Source of the DNA: an uncultured Candidatus Melainabacteria bacterium
GTDB taxonomy: Bacteria > Cyanobacteriota > Vampirovibrionia > Gastranaerophilales > Gastranaerophilaceae
Reading direction: 5' to 3'
Assembly: GCA_934757255.1 (NCBI GenBank)
Contig: CAKVLL010000002.1
Span: 51,071-115,070, forward strand
Length of the DNA: 64,000 bases
A program made the position numbers and the translations under genes. The notes below the pieces were generated by a model. That model had not been told where the DNA came from and searched no databases. It worked only from the letters and a program-made list of their open reading frames with translations. Every line of letters begins with the position of its first letter. Position 1 is the stretch's first letter. Positions 53,886 to 62,090 of this stretch are shown one piece after another.

Positions 53886-53959
53886 GGCAAGGTAGCTCAG
53901 CTGGTGAGAGCGCACGGCTCATACCCGTGAGGTCGAGAGTTCGAATCTCTCCCTTGCTA
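53886..53959 (+). tRNA. tRNA-Met (anticodon CAU), elongator type
   Basis: 74 nt with all four stems: acceptor GGCAAGG / CCTTGCT (G-U at the first pair), D-arm GCTC/GAGC, anticodon stem CACGG/CCGTG with loop CTCATAC, T-arm GAGAG/CTCTC with TTCGAAT. CCA is not encoded. The 1:72 pair is a G-U rather than the mismatch of initiator tRNA, so it is elongator Met; tRNA-Ile2 (lysidine) is a weaker alternative. Confidence 0.9.
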
Positions 53960-54042
53960 TTTTTTTGTGTTCTCACTGGGTAATTCGCCGTGCGCAAGTT
54001 CTTTTTGAACTCAATCGGTATGTGTTCCAAGTTTTCACACAT
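53925..54042 (+). repeat. 118-bp direct repeat, copy 1 (tRNA 3' half plus flank)
   Basis: Repeats at 54113-54230 with one mismatch. It starts in the anticodon stem of the tRNA and runs 83 bp past its end. Confidence 0.9.
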
Positions 54043-54112
54043 CCCTCTTGTAGCGCACGACTCCCTCTCACCAAAACTTACCCATTAGGGGTAACTTTTG
54101 CTTCGGCACAGT

Positions 54113-54230
54113 CCGTGAGGTCGAGAGTTCGAATCTCTCCCTTGCTATTTTTTTGTGTTCTCACTGGGTAATTCGCCGTACGCAAGTTCTTTTTGAACTC
54201 AATCGGTATGTGTTCCAAGTTTTCACACAT
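54113..54230 (+). repeat. 118-bp direct repeat, copy 2 (partial tRNA)
   Basis: Holds the 3' 35 nt of the tRNA (anticodon 3' stem, T-arm, acceptor 3' strand) without a 5' half, so it cannot make a tRNA. The intervening 70 bp has no gene. The gap 53960-54281 is otherwise empty. Confidence 0.9.
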
Positions 54231-54281
54231 TTTTAAATAAACAACTCTAAATTCAAAAATATATTAATATATCTTTCGCCA

Positions 54282-54854
54282 TTAATTTGCTAAATCATGC
54301 AAATATTCAACTACTCTTCTTAACGCAATTGAACGATGCGAAATTTGATTTTTTTCTTCCTCGCTTAGTTCTGCAATCGTTCTGGTGTCATCTTTGACTA
54401 AAAATATCGGGTCATAGCCAAAACCATTACCACCTCTTGCCTCTGTTGTAATTGAACCTTCACAAATTCCTGTTGTCGAAAATTCTACTTCCCCTTTAGG
54501 ATTGATAAGAGTCATACAGCAAGAAAAATGCGCGTTTCGGTTAATCTTGCCTTCCATTTCTTTTAAGACTCGCTCAATTCTTCTTGCAGGAGTTTCAGCA
54601 TATCTTGCCGAATAAATTCCGGGAGCACCATCCAGAGCGTCGATGCAAAGTCCTGAATCATCCGCTAAAGCCCAAGTTTTAGTAAGTTTCCATGCCGTTT
54701 TTGCTTTGATTAAAGAATTTTCTTCAAAAGTTTTACCATCCTCTATTGGATCAAAACCATCTGGTGGTAAAATAAATTCTAATCCGCTTCCGGCAACAAT
54801 TTCATTAATCTCTTTAACCTTATGCACATTTGATGATGCCAAAACTATTTTCAT
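54282..54854 (-). CDS. rdgB: XTP/dITP diphosphatase (non-canonical purine NTP pyrophosphatase)
   Basis: 190 residues. N-terminal IVLASSNVHKVKEI, ADDSGLCIDALDGAPGIYSARY near residue 67, GFGYDPIF near residue 147 and SHRSIAL near residue 177 are all present. It hydrolyses dITP and XTP to keep them out of DNA. It follows the glycosyltransferase gene with a 4-bp gap, so both share an operon with hpf. Confidence 0.95.
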   Translation of the reverse strand: MKIVLASSNVHKVKEINEIVAGSGLEFILPPDGFDPIEDGKTFEENSLIKAKTAWKLTKTWALADDSGLCIDALDGAPGIYSARYAETPARRIERVLKEMEGKINRNAHFSCCMTLINPKGEVEFSTTGICEGSITTEARGGNGFGYDPIFLVKDDTRTIAELSEEEKNQISHRSIALRRVVEYLHDLAN

Positions 54855-54858
54855 ACTT

Positions 54859-55653
54859 TTAATTCTCTTTTTTAAAATAATAAACTAATTCTTTTTTTGT
54901 ATCCAATGGCTGTCCACCTTTATTAAAAAGCTTGATAGGCAAACCTATTTTAGCAAGTTTGTACAAAATACTAACTTTTAAAACTTCCAAACCATATTTG
55001 CAAGAACGCGCAAAATTAATAGATGAAGCTTCTGCAAAATACTTTGTAGGACAAGATATTTCACCGATTTTAAATCCGTTATATAAAATCAAAGCAAGCA
55101 TTTCATTATCGAAAACAAAATCATCGCTACAATCTTCAAGCGGAAGTTTTTCTAAAATTTCTTTCGTAAAACCTCGAAAACCTGTATGATATTCTGACAA
55201 TTTTTCGCCAATAACTAAATTTTCAAATTCAGTTAAAAATCTGTTTGAAATAAATTTATATAGAGGCATTCCGCCTTTGAGAGCCGAATTACCAAGCATT
55301 CTGGATGCAATAACAGCATCATATTCATCAAATGCCATCATAGAAGCCATTGCCGGCACTAGTTTTGGCGTATATTGATAATCCGGATGAAGCATAATTA
55401 CAATATCTGCCCCTACTTTTAATGCAGCACGATAACAGGATTTTTGGTTAGCACCATAACCTTTATTTTTTTCATGAACAATTGTTGTGATATTAAGCCT
55501 TTTTGCGACTTCTTTTGTTTCGTCAGAAGAGAAATCGTCGACAAGAATAATCTCGTCGACGAAATTTTGATAAATCTCATTATAAGTCTTTTCTAAAGTC
55601 TTTTCTGCATTGTATGCAGGCATAATTATTACAACTTTTTTGTTGTTAATCAT
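54859..55653 (-). CDS. GT2-family glycosyltransferase
   Basis: 264 residues. GT-A start VVIIMPAYNAEKTL, LVDDFSSDET, and MLHPDYQY in place of the usual D-x-D sugar-nucleotide site. No membrane helices, unlike the transferase at 39270. Acceptor unknown. It sits between hpf (14 bp gap) and rdgB. Confidence 0.85.
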   Translation of the reverse strand: MINNKKVVIIMPAYNAEKTLEKTYNEIYQNFVDEIILVDDFSSDETKEVAKRLNITTIVHEKNKGYGANQKSCYRAALKVGADIVIMLHPDYQYTPKLVPAMASMMAFDEYDAVIASRMLGNSALKGGMPLYKFISNRFLTEFENLVIGEKLSEYHTGFRGFTKEILEKLPLEDCSDDFVFDNEMLALILYNGFKIGEISCPTKYFAEASSINFARSCKYGLEVLKVSILYKLAKIGLPIKLFNKGGQPLDTKKELVYYFKKEN

Positions 55654-55667
55654 TTTTTACCCGAATA

Positions 55668-56027
55668 CTAACTTTCTACAGCTTCTTCTTCTTTAACTTC
55701 AGCGTTTCTGATAGTTTCTTTGCTGCCTGCAGATAAAGCTTTGTCTTTAAATTTTTGAACTTGTCTTGACAATTTGTCAGCTAACAAATCAATGCTTGCA
55801 TACATAGATTCTGCAGATTCTTCACAGCGAACAGCACCTGTGTTCATTTTGCAAGAAACTTCAGCCACGTGTTTTCCTGTCGCAGCAGGATTCTTAATTA
55901 CAGAAAGAACTACATCAATAGCTGTAATTTGATCGTAGTGATTCGCTACTTTACCAATTTTTTCTTTTACATAAGCCTTGATAGCATCTGTAATCTCAAT
56001 GTTTTTACCGTTTACGTGTATATGCAT
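55668..56027 (-). CDS. hpf: Ribosome hibernation promoting factor (short form)
   Basis: 119 residues. MHIHVNGKNIEITDAI, KNPAATGKHVAEVS and SMYASIDLLADKLSRQVQKF match the HPF/YfiA domain that blocks the ribosomal A and P sites in stationary phase. It lacks the C-terminal dimerisation domain of the long form common in cyanobacteria. AGGAGGTGTAA precedes the ATG. Confidence 0.9.
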   Translation of the reverse strand: MHIHVNGKNIEITDAIKAYVKEKIGKVANHYDQITAIDVVLSVIKNPAATGKHVAEVSCKMNTGAVRCEESAESMYASIDLLADKLSRQVQKFKDKALSAGSKETIRNAEVKEEEAVES

Positions 56028-56101
56028 TTACACCTCCTAATGTACTACCTTTCCATTGTACAACATTTAAACTAATTTTTAAAGTGCTTTTTTTATAAAA
56101 A

Positions 56102-56317
56102 TTATTCTAAAATTTGCGGTAGTTCAACATTTGGAGTACCTATTGTTCTAACAAGTTCCAAAACTGCTGCTTTCATCTGGCATCTTTGAGCAGTTGCACT
56201 AAAGAAATCACTGTAAAAACATCCTTCACACACACAACCTCTTTTATAACATTCTAACGCTGTAGGCGTCCATCTCTTTACAGCAATAGCTCTCCCCATA
56301 TCACGACTCTTGAACAC
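56102..56317 (-). CDS. Small cysteine-containing protein
   Basis: 71 residues from GTG 56317, supported by GGGAGG 8 nt upstream. Four cysteines lie in CYKRGCVCEGC near residues 23-33, and another in AQRCQMKAAVLEL, a possible metal or Fe-S site. The sequence looks conserved in style but I cannot name the family. Confidence 0.6.
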   Translation of the reverse strand: MFKSRDMGRAIAVKRWTPTALECYKRGCVCEGCFYSDFFSATAQRCQMKAAVLELVRTIGTPNVELPQILE

Positions 56318-56812
56318 TTATTCCTCCCAAAAATTATATTTTATTTGTGATTTGTCTGACTTGTGAGGTCTTATCCCCCAACCCCTATTTTTATTATATG
56401 GGTTAAGAGTGTATTTACAAGCAGATTAGCCCCAATTATTAAGTTATTTTAAGTTCTTGCAACATCCCATGATTATTATCATTGAAGGATTTAAGCCATT
56501 GTAAATGATTATGAACACATGCTTATAGCGATTTTAGACATGCTTAAACCATGCCATTACCATGTTTGCATGTAATTTGCGTTTAGTAAAGTTTTGTAAC
56601 GATGTTGGCATGTAGGATTTTATGCACATTAAAATGTCAAATTGTAAACAAATTTAAAGTTTTAAACTTGACAGTAGCTTCATTATCATGGTTAAATAGA
56701 GTCATAAATAGTATTAGATAGGTTAATCGTGTCTAAATGAGTACAAAAGTTTATAACAAAATATTTTTAAGCTTTTAATACTCTACGATTCCTCAAAAAG
56801 AAAGGAAATACA
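56318..56812. other. Long regulatory gap upstream of rplU
   Basis: 495 bp between the divergent small gene and rplU, with no gene. It has six CATG sites between 56517 and 56616 (two as ACATGCTTA), TTTTGTAACG at 56592-56601, then a promoter and a ~109-nt leader. Confidence 0.6.
56668..56697 (+). promoter_or_regulatory. Promoter of rplU-rpmA
   Basis: TTGACA (56668-56673), an 18-nt spacer and TTAAAT (56692-56697). The predicted transcript has a leader of about 109 nt before rplU, long enough for autoregulation. Confidence 0.55.
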
Positions 56813-57163
56813 ATGTACGCAATAGTCGAAACAGGTGGTAAACAATACCAAGTTGAAGAAGGACGTTATGTAGACGTTGAATTATTAGGCGAAGAAAAAG
56901 ACGCTAAAGTTGTTTTTGATAAAGTTGTTATGATTGTTAACGGCAAAAAATCAAAAGTTGGTCAACCATACGTAGCTAACGCTAAGGTTGAAGGTACAAT
57001 CGTAAAAAATGACAAAGCTAAAAAAGTAATCGTATACAAACAAAGACCTAAAAAAGGTTATAGAAAAAAACAAGGTCACAGACAAGGCTTTGCAAGAGTT
57101 ATGATTAGCAAAATCAGAACAACAGCTTCTAAAGCTAAAGCAGAAGCAACTTCTGAAGAATAG
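56813..57163 (+). CDS. rplU: 50S ribosomal protein L21
   Basis: 116 residues. MYAIVETGGKQYQVEEG, then VIVYKQRPKKGYRKKQGHRQ, is diagnostic. The C-terminus has an Ala/Glu-rich extension. AAAGGAAATACA precedes the ATG. Co-directional with rpmA; no prp protease gene lies between them, unlike in Firmicutes. Confidence 0.97.
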   Translation: MYAIVETGGKQYQVEEGRYVDVELLGEEKDAKVVFDKVVMIVNGKKSKVGQPYVANAKVEGTIVKNDKAKKVIVYKQRPKKGYRKKQGHRQGFARVMISKIRTTASKAKAEATSEE

Positions 57164-57165
57164 TT

Positions 57166-57187
57166 CAATCGGGCAGACTCCCGATTG
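57166..57187 (+). other. Hairpin in the rplU-rpmA gap
   Basis: CAATCGGG (57166-57173) pairs with CCCGATTG (57180-57187) just after the rplU stop codon. There is no T-run, so it is an intercistronic hairpin rather than a terminator. Confidence 0.6.
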
Positions 57188-57284
57188 GGAATGCCACCAA
57201 AGAGGTTGACCGATAGCTTGTATATAAGCTAGTAGATTGATAAATGTCGACCGATTAAAATGTTATAATAAAAGGAGAATAAAA

Positions 57285-57539
57285 ATGGCACATAAGAAAG
57301 GTATGGGTTCCACCCGTAACGGTCGTGATTCCGAAGCGAAGCGATTAGGCGTTAAAAAGTTTGGTGGAGAAATTGTTAAAGCCGGTAATATCCTTGTTCG
57401 CCAAAGAGGAACAAAAGTTCACCCTGGTAACAATGTAGGTATCGGTTCAGATGATACTTTGTTCGCGTTAATTGATGGACAAGTAAAATTTGAAGCTCAC
57501 AGACGTGACAGAAAACAAGTTAGTGTTTACGCTGTGTAG
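57285..57539 (+). CDS. rpmA: 50S ribosomal protein L27
   Basis: 84 residues from ATG 57285 (AAAGGAG 6 nt upstream); the open frame reaches further 5' but L27 begins MAHKKGMGSTRNGRDS. The N-terminal AHKKG tail reaches the peptidyl transferase centre. It lacks the cleavable N-terminal extension of Firmicutes. A strong terminator follows. Confidence 0.97.
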   Translation: MAHKKGMGSTRNGRDSEAKRLGVKKFGGEIVKAGNILVRQRGTKVHPGNNVGIGSDDTLFALIDGQVKFEAHRRDRKQVSVYAV

Positions 57540-57553
57540 TATAAAACATCATT

Positions 57554-57593
57554 AAAAAGCACCTTTTTGAGAATTCTCAAAAAGGTGCTTTTT
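57554..57593. terminator. Terminator after rpmA (perfect 40-nt palindrome)
   Basis: AAAAAGCACCTTTTTGAGAA and its exact reverse complement, ending in TTTTT. Bidirectional, between convergent genes. Confidence 0.92.
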
Positions 57594-57681
57594 GTATAAA
57601 CATATTCTTTATTAAATACAAATTTCTAAACTTGAACAACACATTAATAATAAATATCCTAAAATTACGCAAAACAACTAT

Positions 57682-58122
57682 TTACCAATCTTCCGAACCA
57701 TACATTTTATACTTATTTATAGCGGCTTTGTGCTGGTCAATCAGGCGCTTGACGGATTTGTCATTTTTCGAAATCGCTTCATAATAAAGAATTTCTTCTT
57801 TCAATTTACGAACTTTTTGTTTAACTTTTTCTAATTTTATAAATATATAGCCTTCATATCCACAATTTTCCGGCAAAAATGCAAAAGGTGAAGAAGGAAA
57901 GTTTTTGCACTCATCTGGCTTATTTGGATTTGAGCAAAGGTTGTCTTTCAAATATTTGCAAGAGCAAATCGTCACATTTTCGCGTTTTTCAACTTGTACG
58001 AGCATTTGCGCAAACTCATCAGTCAACGGCTGAATTCCATCACGAAAAACAACATTGTTCTTCCAATCTACAGCAATATATTTACAGCATGCGCCACATT
58101 TATTACAATAATTATATTCCAT
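57682..58122 (-). CDS. YkgJ-type cysteine cluster protein
   Basis: 146 residues. CNKCGACC near residue 6, then CSCKYL, LCSNPNKPDECKNFPSSPF: the cysteine pattern of the YkgJ / zinc-or-iron-chelating family, function unknown. TATAAT on the minus strand (plus 58130-58135) ends 7 nt before the ATG, and no Shine-Dalgarno site is seen, so it is probably leaderless. The C-terminal ~50 residues form a charged helix. Confidence 0.85.
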   Translation of the reverse strand: MEYNYCNKCGACCKYIAVDWKNNVVFRDGIQPLTDEFAQMLVQVEKRENVTICSCKYLKDNLCSNPNKPDECKNFPSSPFAFLPENCGYEGYIFIKLEKVKQKVRKLKEEILYYEAISKNDKSVKRLIDQHKAAINKYKMYGSEDW

Positions 58123-58207
58123 AATTAATATTATACATTTAATAACGTATTGGCAAAATAAAAAAAATGTAATATCATACTATTATAGTATAAGGAGAGA
58201 TTTTAAC

Positions 58208-58630
58208 ATGAAGAGAATAGTTTTAACACTAGGCTTATTCGCAGCTATCACAGGTGCTGCAATGGCTGATGGAAACGCTTTTACACCATTAAATTTTAAT
58301 GATACACAATACGGCAATCCTACGCCTACATCAACGACTGCGGCAGCTTCTGCTACTAAAAAGGCAGCAACTGCTCCAACAGCATCTTCTGTTGAAGGCG
58401 ATGCAATTGGTAACGGCAATATCCAAAACGCAATTTTGCAATTAGATAATGCTCAAGTTGATATTAGAAATGATTTATTAAACTGCAAAACTAAATTTGC
58501 GGATGTTGATGCACAATACAAACTTATAAAAACAGAACGACAAGCATTAAAAAAACAAGTTAATACAATTGAAAAACGTATAAAAGAAATTGATAAGGCT
58601 AAAGAAAGAATCAGAAAAAATATGTTATAA
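58208..58630 (+). CDS. Small exported coiled-coil protein
   Basis: 140 residues. Signal peptide of ~21 residues with a likely cut after AMA (MKRIVLTLGLFAAITGAAMA). A Thr/Ala-rich stretch follows, then a coiled coil (residues ~75-140, many K, E, I, L). Probably periplasmic. AAGGAGAG precedes the ATG. Family not recognised. Confidence 0.75.
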   Translation: MKRIVLTLGLFAAITGAAMADGNAFTPLNFNDTQYGNPTPTSTTAAASATKKAATAPTASSVEGDAIGNGNIQNAILQLDNAQVDIRNDLLNCKTKFADVDAQYKLIKTERQALKKQVNTIEKRIKEIDKAKERIRKNML

Positions 58631-58632
58631 AT

Positions 58633-58666
58633 AAAAATAGGATGTTTAAAACATCCTATTTTTTTT
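58633..58666 (+). terminator. Terminator after the exported coiled-coil gene
   Basis: AATAGGATGTTT pairs with AAACATCCTATT followed by eight T. Confidence 0.85.
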
Positions 58667-58687
58667 ATTAAATATTAAATTTTAAAA

Positions 58688-58876
58688 TTAACCCAACAAT
58701 TCAGTTAAAATAGTGGCATTCTCTTCTGCCTTTAAGTTATTGGAGATTCTATTACGCTTGATATAAACTCTAAGAGCTTCTCTAATTAATTCACTTCGTG
58801 TTCTTTGTTCAGAAGACGCAATATTGTCTACTTTGTTCAAAAAATCATTAGACATTGAAATCAATACTCTTGCCAT
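58688..58876 (-). CDS. Ribbon-helix-helix (CopG-like) protein
   Basis: 62 residues from ATG 58876 (GGAGGG just upstream; an ATG four codons earlier overlaps that site). RVLISMSNDFLNKVDNIA, then RTRSELIREALRVYI is the ribbon-helix-helix DNA-binding pattern of CopG/antitoxin-like regulators. No toxin gene is adjacent, so it is more likely a stand-alone regulator or an orphan. Confidence 0.8.
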   Translation of the reverse strand: MARVLISMSNDFLNKVDNIASSEQRTRSELIREALRVYIKRNRISNNLKAEENATILTELLG

Positions 58877-59046
58877 ATATCCCTCCATACACTGATACTT
58901 TATTATATCATATAAATGAATTATTACAAGAGTATATCAATCTTATTCGCTTTGTTAAGTTTTGTAACGTACTTTTGAATTAAAAAGCAATTTTTTACTA
59001 ACAAAGAACTTTATATATATAAGAGTATTAAACGAGGAAAGATATA

Positions 59047-61209
59047 ATGTTTGGTTTTCATTTTTCACCATTAAATTATGCTATAACAAGCGGAAATATA
59101 TCTGATTCATTAAATCTGTTGTGGAATCAACAGATGGAAGGACTTCGCTTCAATAGCATTATGAATATGGTTCCAAACTTCAATCCATCTTTCGGTTTCA
59201 ATTATTCTAATAGCACTGTTTGCAACGAATTATTAAATCCAATGCTTGCAGCTCTACCAGTTATGCAAGGTTTCCCAAATTATAATTGGATGAACAATTC
59301 AAGCATTTTTTGTGGAATGAACAATTTTGGTAATTTCCAATTCCCAGGTTTTATACCAACTATTGGAACAACTCCAAGCAATTCGACCGGAACAGATACA
59401 TCTAACATGACAGATGCTGAAAAAGTTGAATACAAGAAAAAAGATAAAGAATATAATGCATTAAAAGCATTCATCAATTCTTACAAAAATATTGCTGAAG
59501 CTAATGGCGATACTTCTATGAAAGAGGAAATTGATGTTGCTTTAAATAATACGGGTGCTTGTCCAAGCGACGCTTCAGAAGAAGAAAAGAAGCTTAAACC
59601 TGTTGATAGAAAACTAAGAGCATTAAAAGAATTGTATAAAAAATTAGATAAAACTAAAATGAGAAAAGCAATGGCTTCTCTATCTCTTAGTGAGAATAAT
59701 TATAAGGGCGAATTGAAAAATGCCGGATACAATTTTGGCATGAAAGAATATTCTTATGGTAATGCAGAAGATGCTGATTTTAAATCTAAGATAGATAGAA
59801 TTCACCAAGAATTGGGTAAAATTTCCGCTTCTAATTATTCTACAAGTGAGTATGCCGGATTAATTGAGCCAATGGCAACAAGCGGTGAAAATAATATTTT
59901 AAGAATTATTAGTTATTGGAATGATAAATATAACGGCGCTAACGACAAAGGTATTATTAGATTAATAGCTTCAAAACTTCCTAACGATAAGAAAAAAGAA
60001 ACTATTGAGAAGAACGTAAAACCTTTAGTAAACGCATTAACAGCTAAAGCCAATACAATTAAAGATAATTCAAAAATCTTCGACGAAAAGACAATGAAGG
60101 CTCTAGATACTCAAATAGATAACGTTAATAAAGCTTTAGAAAAAGCTTGCGATAAAAATTCTTTAGAAAAATTAGCAACTGAATTTGACAAGCTTTATGT
60201 AATTCTTAGAAAATTAGAAGCACATAGAATTAATCATGACATGAAAGAAAAATATGGCTTCTTAAACGACATTGCCACAGACGATGTTGATTTTATAAAT
60301 AATGACATCATTATCAAAGAAACTAATGAAGACTTAAAAGCAGAAAATATGGGCAGTGTAACCGTTAACATTGCCGTAGATGATGATGCAACTGCTTCCG
60401 ATGATGATGATTCTGCAAAAAAAGATGCAGATAAGACTTCGGATAAAGCTACTGATAAAAAGACTTCAACTGTAGATACAGAAGCTACAGGCGAAATGGA
60501 AGAACTAGCAGAGCAACAAGGGCTTACTGAAACCGATGTTACCGGTTACTATCAAAAGGGAAAGCAATTCTTCAAATACAATCCTGATACTCAATCTTTC
60601 GAAAGATTAGAAGGTGTTACCAAAATCAATGCCAACGGTACTATGGTTAAAAAAGGTAAAACTGAAAAAATCAGAGAAGTAGAACCAGCAGAAGAATCAG
60701 GTAAAGTTTTAAGACAAAGATTAGTTGGTGAAACAAAAACTAGTGACTATACAATTATCGCTAAAAAAATGAACAGCTTTGAAACATATACAGACGCTGA
60801 AGATATAGTTAAATTTGTTCAAGGCTATAACAATGAAAAAAGCTGGTGGATATTAGCTGATAGTAAGCTTTGCGCTCAAATAGCAACTGAATCTGGTATG
60901 ACAGAAGCAACTAAAATTACATACTTAAAATCAATTGCTAAGAAGATGATAATCGTTGCTAAGAAAGCAGGTTTCTCAAATAACTCAGAAGAAATAACAA
61001 CTTTAAGAGAATTTGCAAATAAAGGCAAACTTGAATTTAGCACCGGTGACTACATAAAACAAGGATTGAATGGTATATTTGCCGGTGGTTTTGCAAAAGG
61101 CTTAACTCTAGATGCTAGAAAACTTGACTCAATGATTGATAATATTCTCAAAAAATATAATGGAAATGCGACAGACAGTTCAGATTCAACAGAGGCAACA
61201 AAAAGTTAA
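59047..61209 (+). CDS. Large hypothetical protein
   Basis: 720 residues, not recognised. The first ~115 residues are rich in Phe, Asn, Met and aromatic residues (FNPSFGFNYSNS); residues ~120-430 are helical and charged; ~445-490 is an acidic Asp/Lys/Thr linker (DDDDSAKKDADKTSDKATDK); the rest holds at least one compact domain (YQKGKQFFKYNPDTQSFERL; NEKSWWILADSKLC). No signal peptide or membrane helix. GAGGAAAG precedes the ATG. TTTTGTAACG lies 78 nt upstream. It could be a structural or secreted protein. Confidence 0.7.
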   Translation: MFGFHFSPLNYAITSGNISDSLNLLWNQQMEGLRFNSIMNMVPNFNPSFGFNYSNSTVCNELLNPMLAALPVMQGFPNYNWMNNSSIFCGMNNFGNFQFPGFIPTIGTTPSNSTGTDTSNMTDAEKVEYKKKDKEYNALKAFINSYKNIAEANGDTSMKEEIDVALNNTGACPSDASEEEKKLKPVDRKLRALKELYKKLDKTKMRKAMASLSLSENNYKGELKNAGYNFGMKEYSYGNAEDADFKSKIDRIHQELGKISASNYSTSEYAGLIEPMATSGENNILRIISYWNDKYNGANDKGIIRLIASKLPNDKKKETIEKNVKPLVNALTAKANTIKDNSKIFDEKTMKALDTQIDNVNKALEKACDKNSLEKLATEFDKLYVILRKLEAHRINHDMKEKYGFLNDIATDDVDFINNDIIIKETNEDLKAENMGSVTVNIAVDDDATASDDDDSAKKDADKTSDKATDKKTSTVDTEATGEMEELAEQQGLTETDVTGYYQKGKQFFKYNPDTQSFERLEGVTKINANGTMVKKGKTEKIREVEPAEESGKVLRQRLVGETKTSDYTIIAKKMNSFETYTDAEDIVKFVQGYNNEKSWWILADSKLCAQIATESGMTEATKITYLKSIAKKMIIVAKKAGFSNNSEEITTLREFANKGKLEFSTGDYIKQGLNGIFAGGFAKGLTLDARKLDSMIDNILKKYNGNATDSSDSTEATKS

Positions 61210-61280
61210 TAACTAAGATACACTCTATGTATCAAGGCTTGGAAATAAATTAGATGTAAGAATTGGTATTGAACAAAATT

Positions 61281-61309
61281 ACCGGAGGCACAATCTCCGG
61301 TTTTTATTT
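61281..61309 (+). terminator. Terminator after the large hypothetical gene
   Basis: ACCGGAG pairs with CTCCGGT, followed by TTTTATTTT. Confidence 0.85.
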
Positions 61310-61358
61310 TGTTATTTTATCCGTTTATTTTAACTCTATAATTATTATAGGCTTTAAT

Positions 61359-62003
61359 TTATAAGGGAATTGGAACCAAGCGACTATAAAACTTATACTC
61401 ATTATAGTTTTGAGGAAGAGCATTCCAATATCTGTAAACCGTCAAGCCTTTTTGCGTTATTGTTTTAACCAAGTTGTCAGCTTCTTCAATTGATTTTGCA
61501 AGATATGGATAACAAAAAGGAATGCAATCGTCTTCAATATCAATCTGCAATAAATTTTTATCGTGTAAAAGCTTATGATAAAAATTAAACTTTTTTCTGC
61601 GCTCATAATCTAATATTAGCAACTTTTTCTCATTTCCAATATATAAATTAGCGCCGGAAGAAACCGATAAAAACTTCCTCTCAGAATCAAAACTCGCAAA
61701 TCCGGAAGGTTGTGCGTAATATGCATGAGCATTGTCAACAATTAAGCGAGGATAAATTTTTATTAATTTTCGGACATTTTTATCACATATCCCAAAATAA
61801 TTCGGATACAGAATAAAAGCATCTTTTGGAAACTCTATATGTGGCATGAAATTATCATTGATATGATAAAAAAGTGGTTTACATCCGACTTCAAAAACAG
61901 AATGTCTAATCACATCACACAAATAATAAGGGATGTAAATTTCTTTTATATCATATTTTTTTATAAGATACTTTAGAGCATCTCTTGCATACATAAATTT
62001 CAT
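61359..62003 (-). CDS. Short DegT/DnrJ-like PLP-dependent protein
   Basis: 214 residues. IYIPYYLCDVIRHS, LYPNYFGI, LIVDNAHAYYAQP and FDSERKFLSVSSGANLY recall the DegT/DnrJ/EryC1/StrS aminotransferase fold, the Lys in ERKF being the candidate PLP lysine. At 214 residues it is much shorter than the usual ~350, and the C-terminal domain looks missing, although the reading frame is clean. TATAAT on the minus strand (plus 62010-62015) ends 6 nt before the ATG, a leaderless start. Sugar modification is a guess. Confidence 0.5.
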   Translation of the reverse strand: MKFMYARDALKYLIKKYDIKEIYIPYYLCDVIRHSVFEVGCKPLFYHINDNFMPHIEFPKDAFILYPNYFGICDKNVRKLIKIYPRLIVDNAHAYYAQPSGFASFDSERKFLSVSSGANLYIGNEKKLLILDYERRKKFNFYHKLLHDKNLLQIDIEDDCIPFCYPYLAKSIEEADNLVKTITQKGLTVYRYWNALPQNYNEYKFYSRLVPIPL

Positions 62004-62090
62004 GAATACATTATAAACCGCTTCATAAATCTATACAAACTAGCAATTTTTTTGTTTTATTTGATTTAATATTATTAGAAGTGTGTAATT

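Noticed and set aside
53886..53959. Initiator tRNA-fMet
   Set aside because: Position 1:72 is a G-U pair rather than the unpaired C-A expected for bacterial initiators, and the body resembles elongator tRNA-Met.
53965..54171. 68-residue plus-strand open frame
   Set aside because: It spans the repeated tRNA 3' flank and the partial tRNA copy.
58688..58876. Toxin-antitoxin pair
   Set aside because: The ribbon-helix-helix protein has no adjacent small toxin gene on the same strand.
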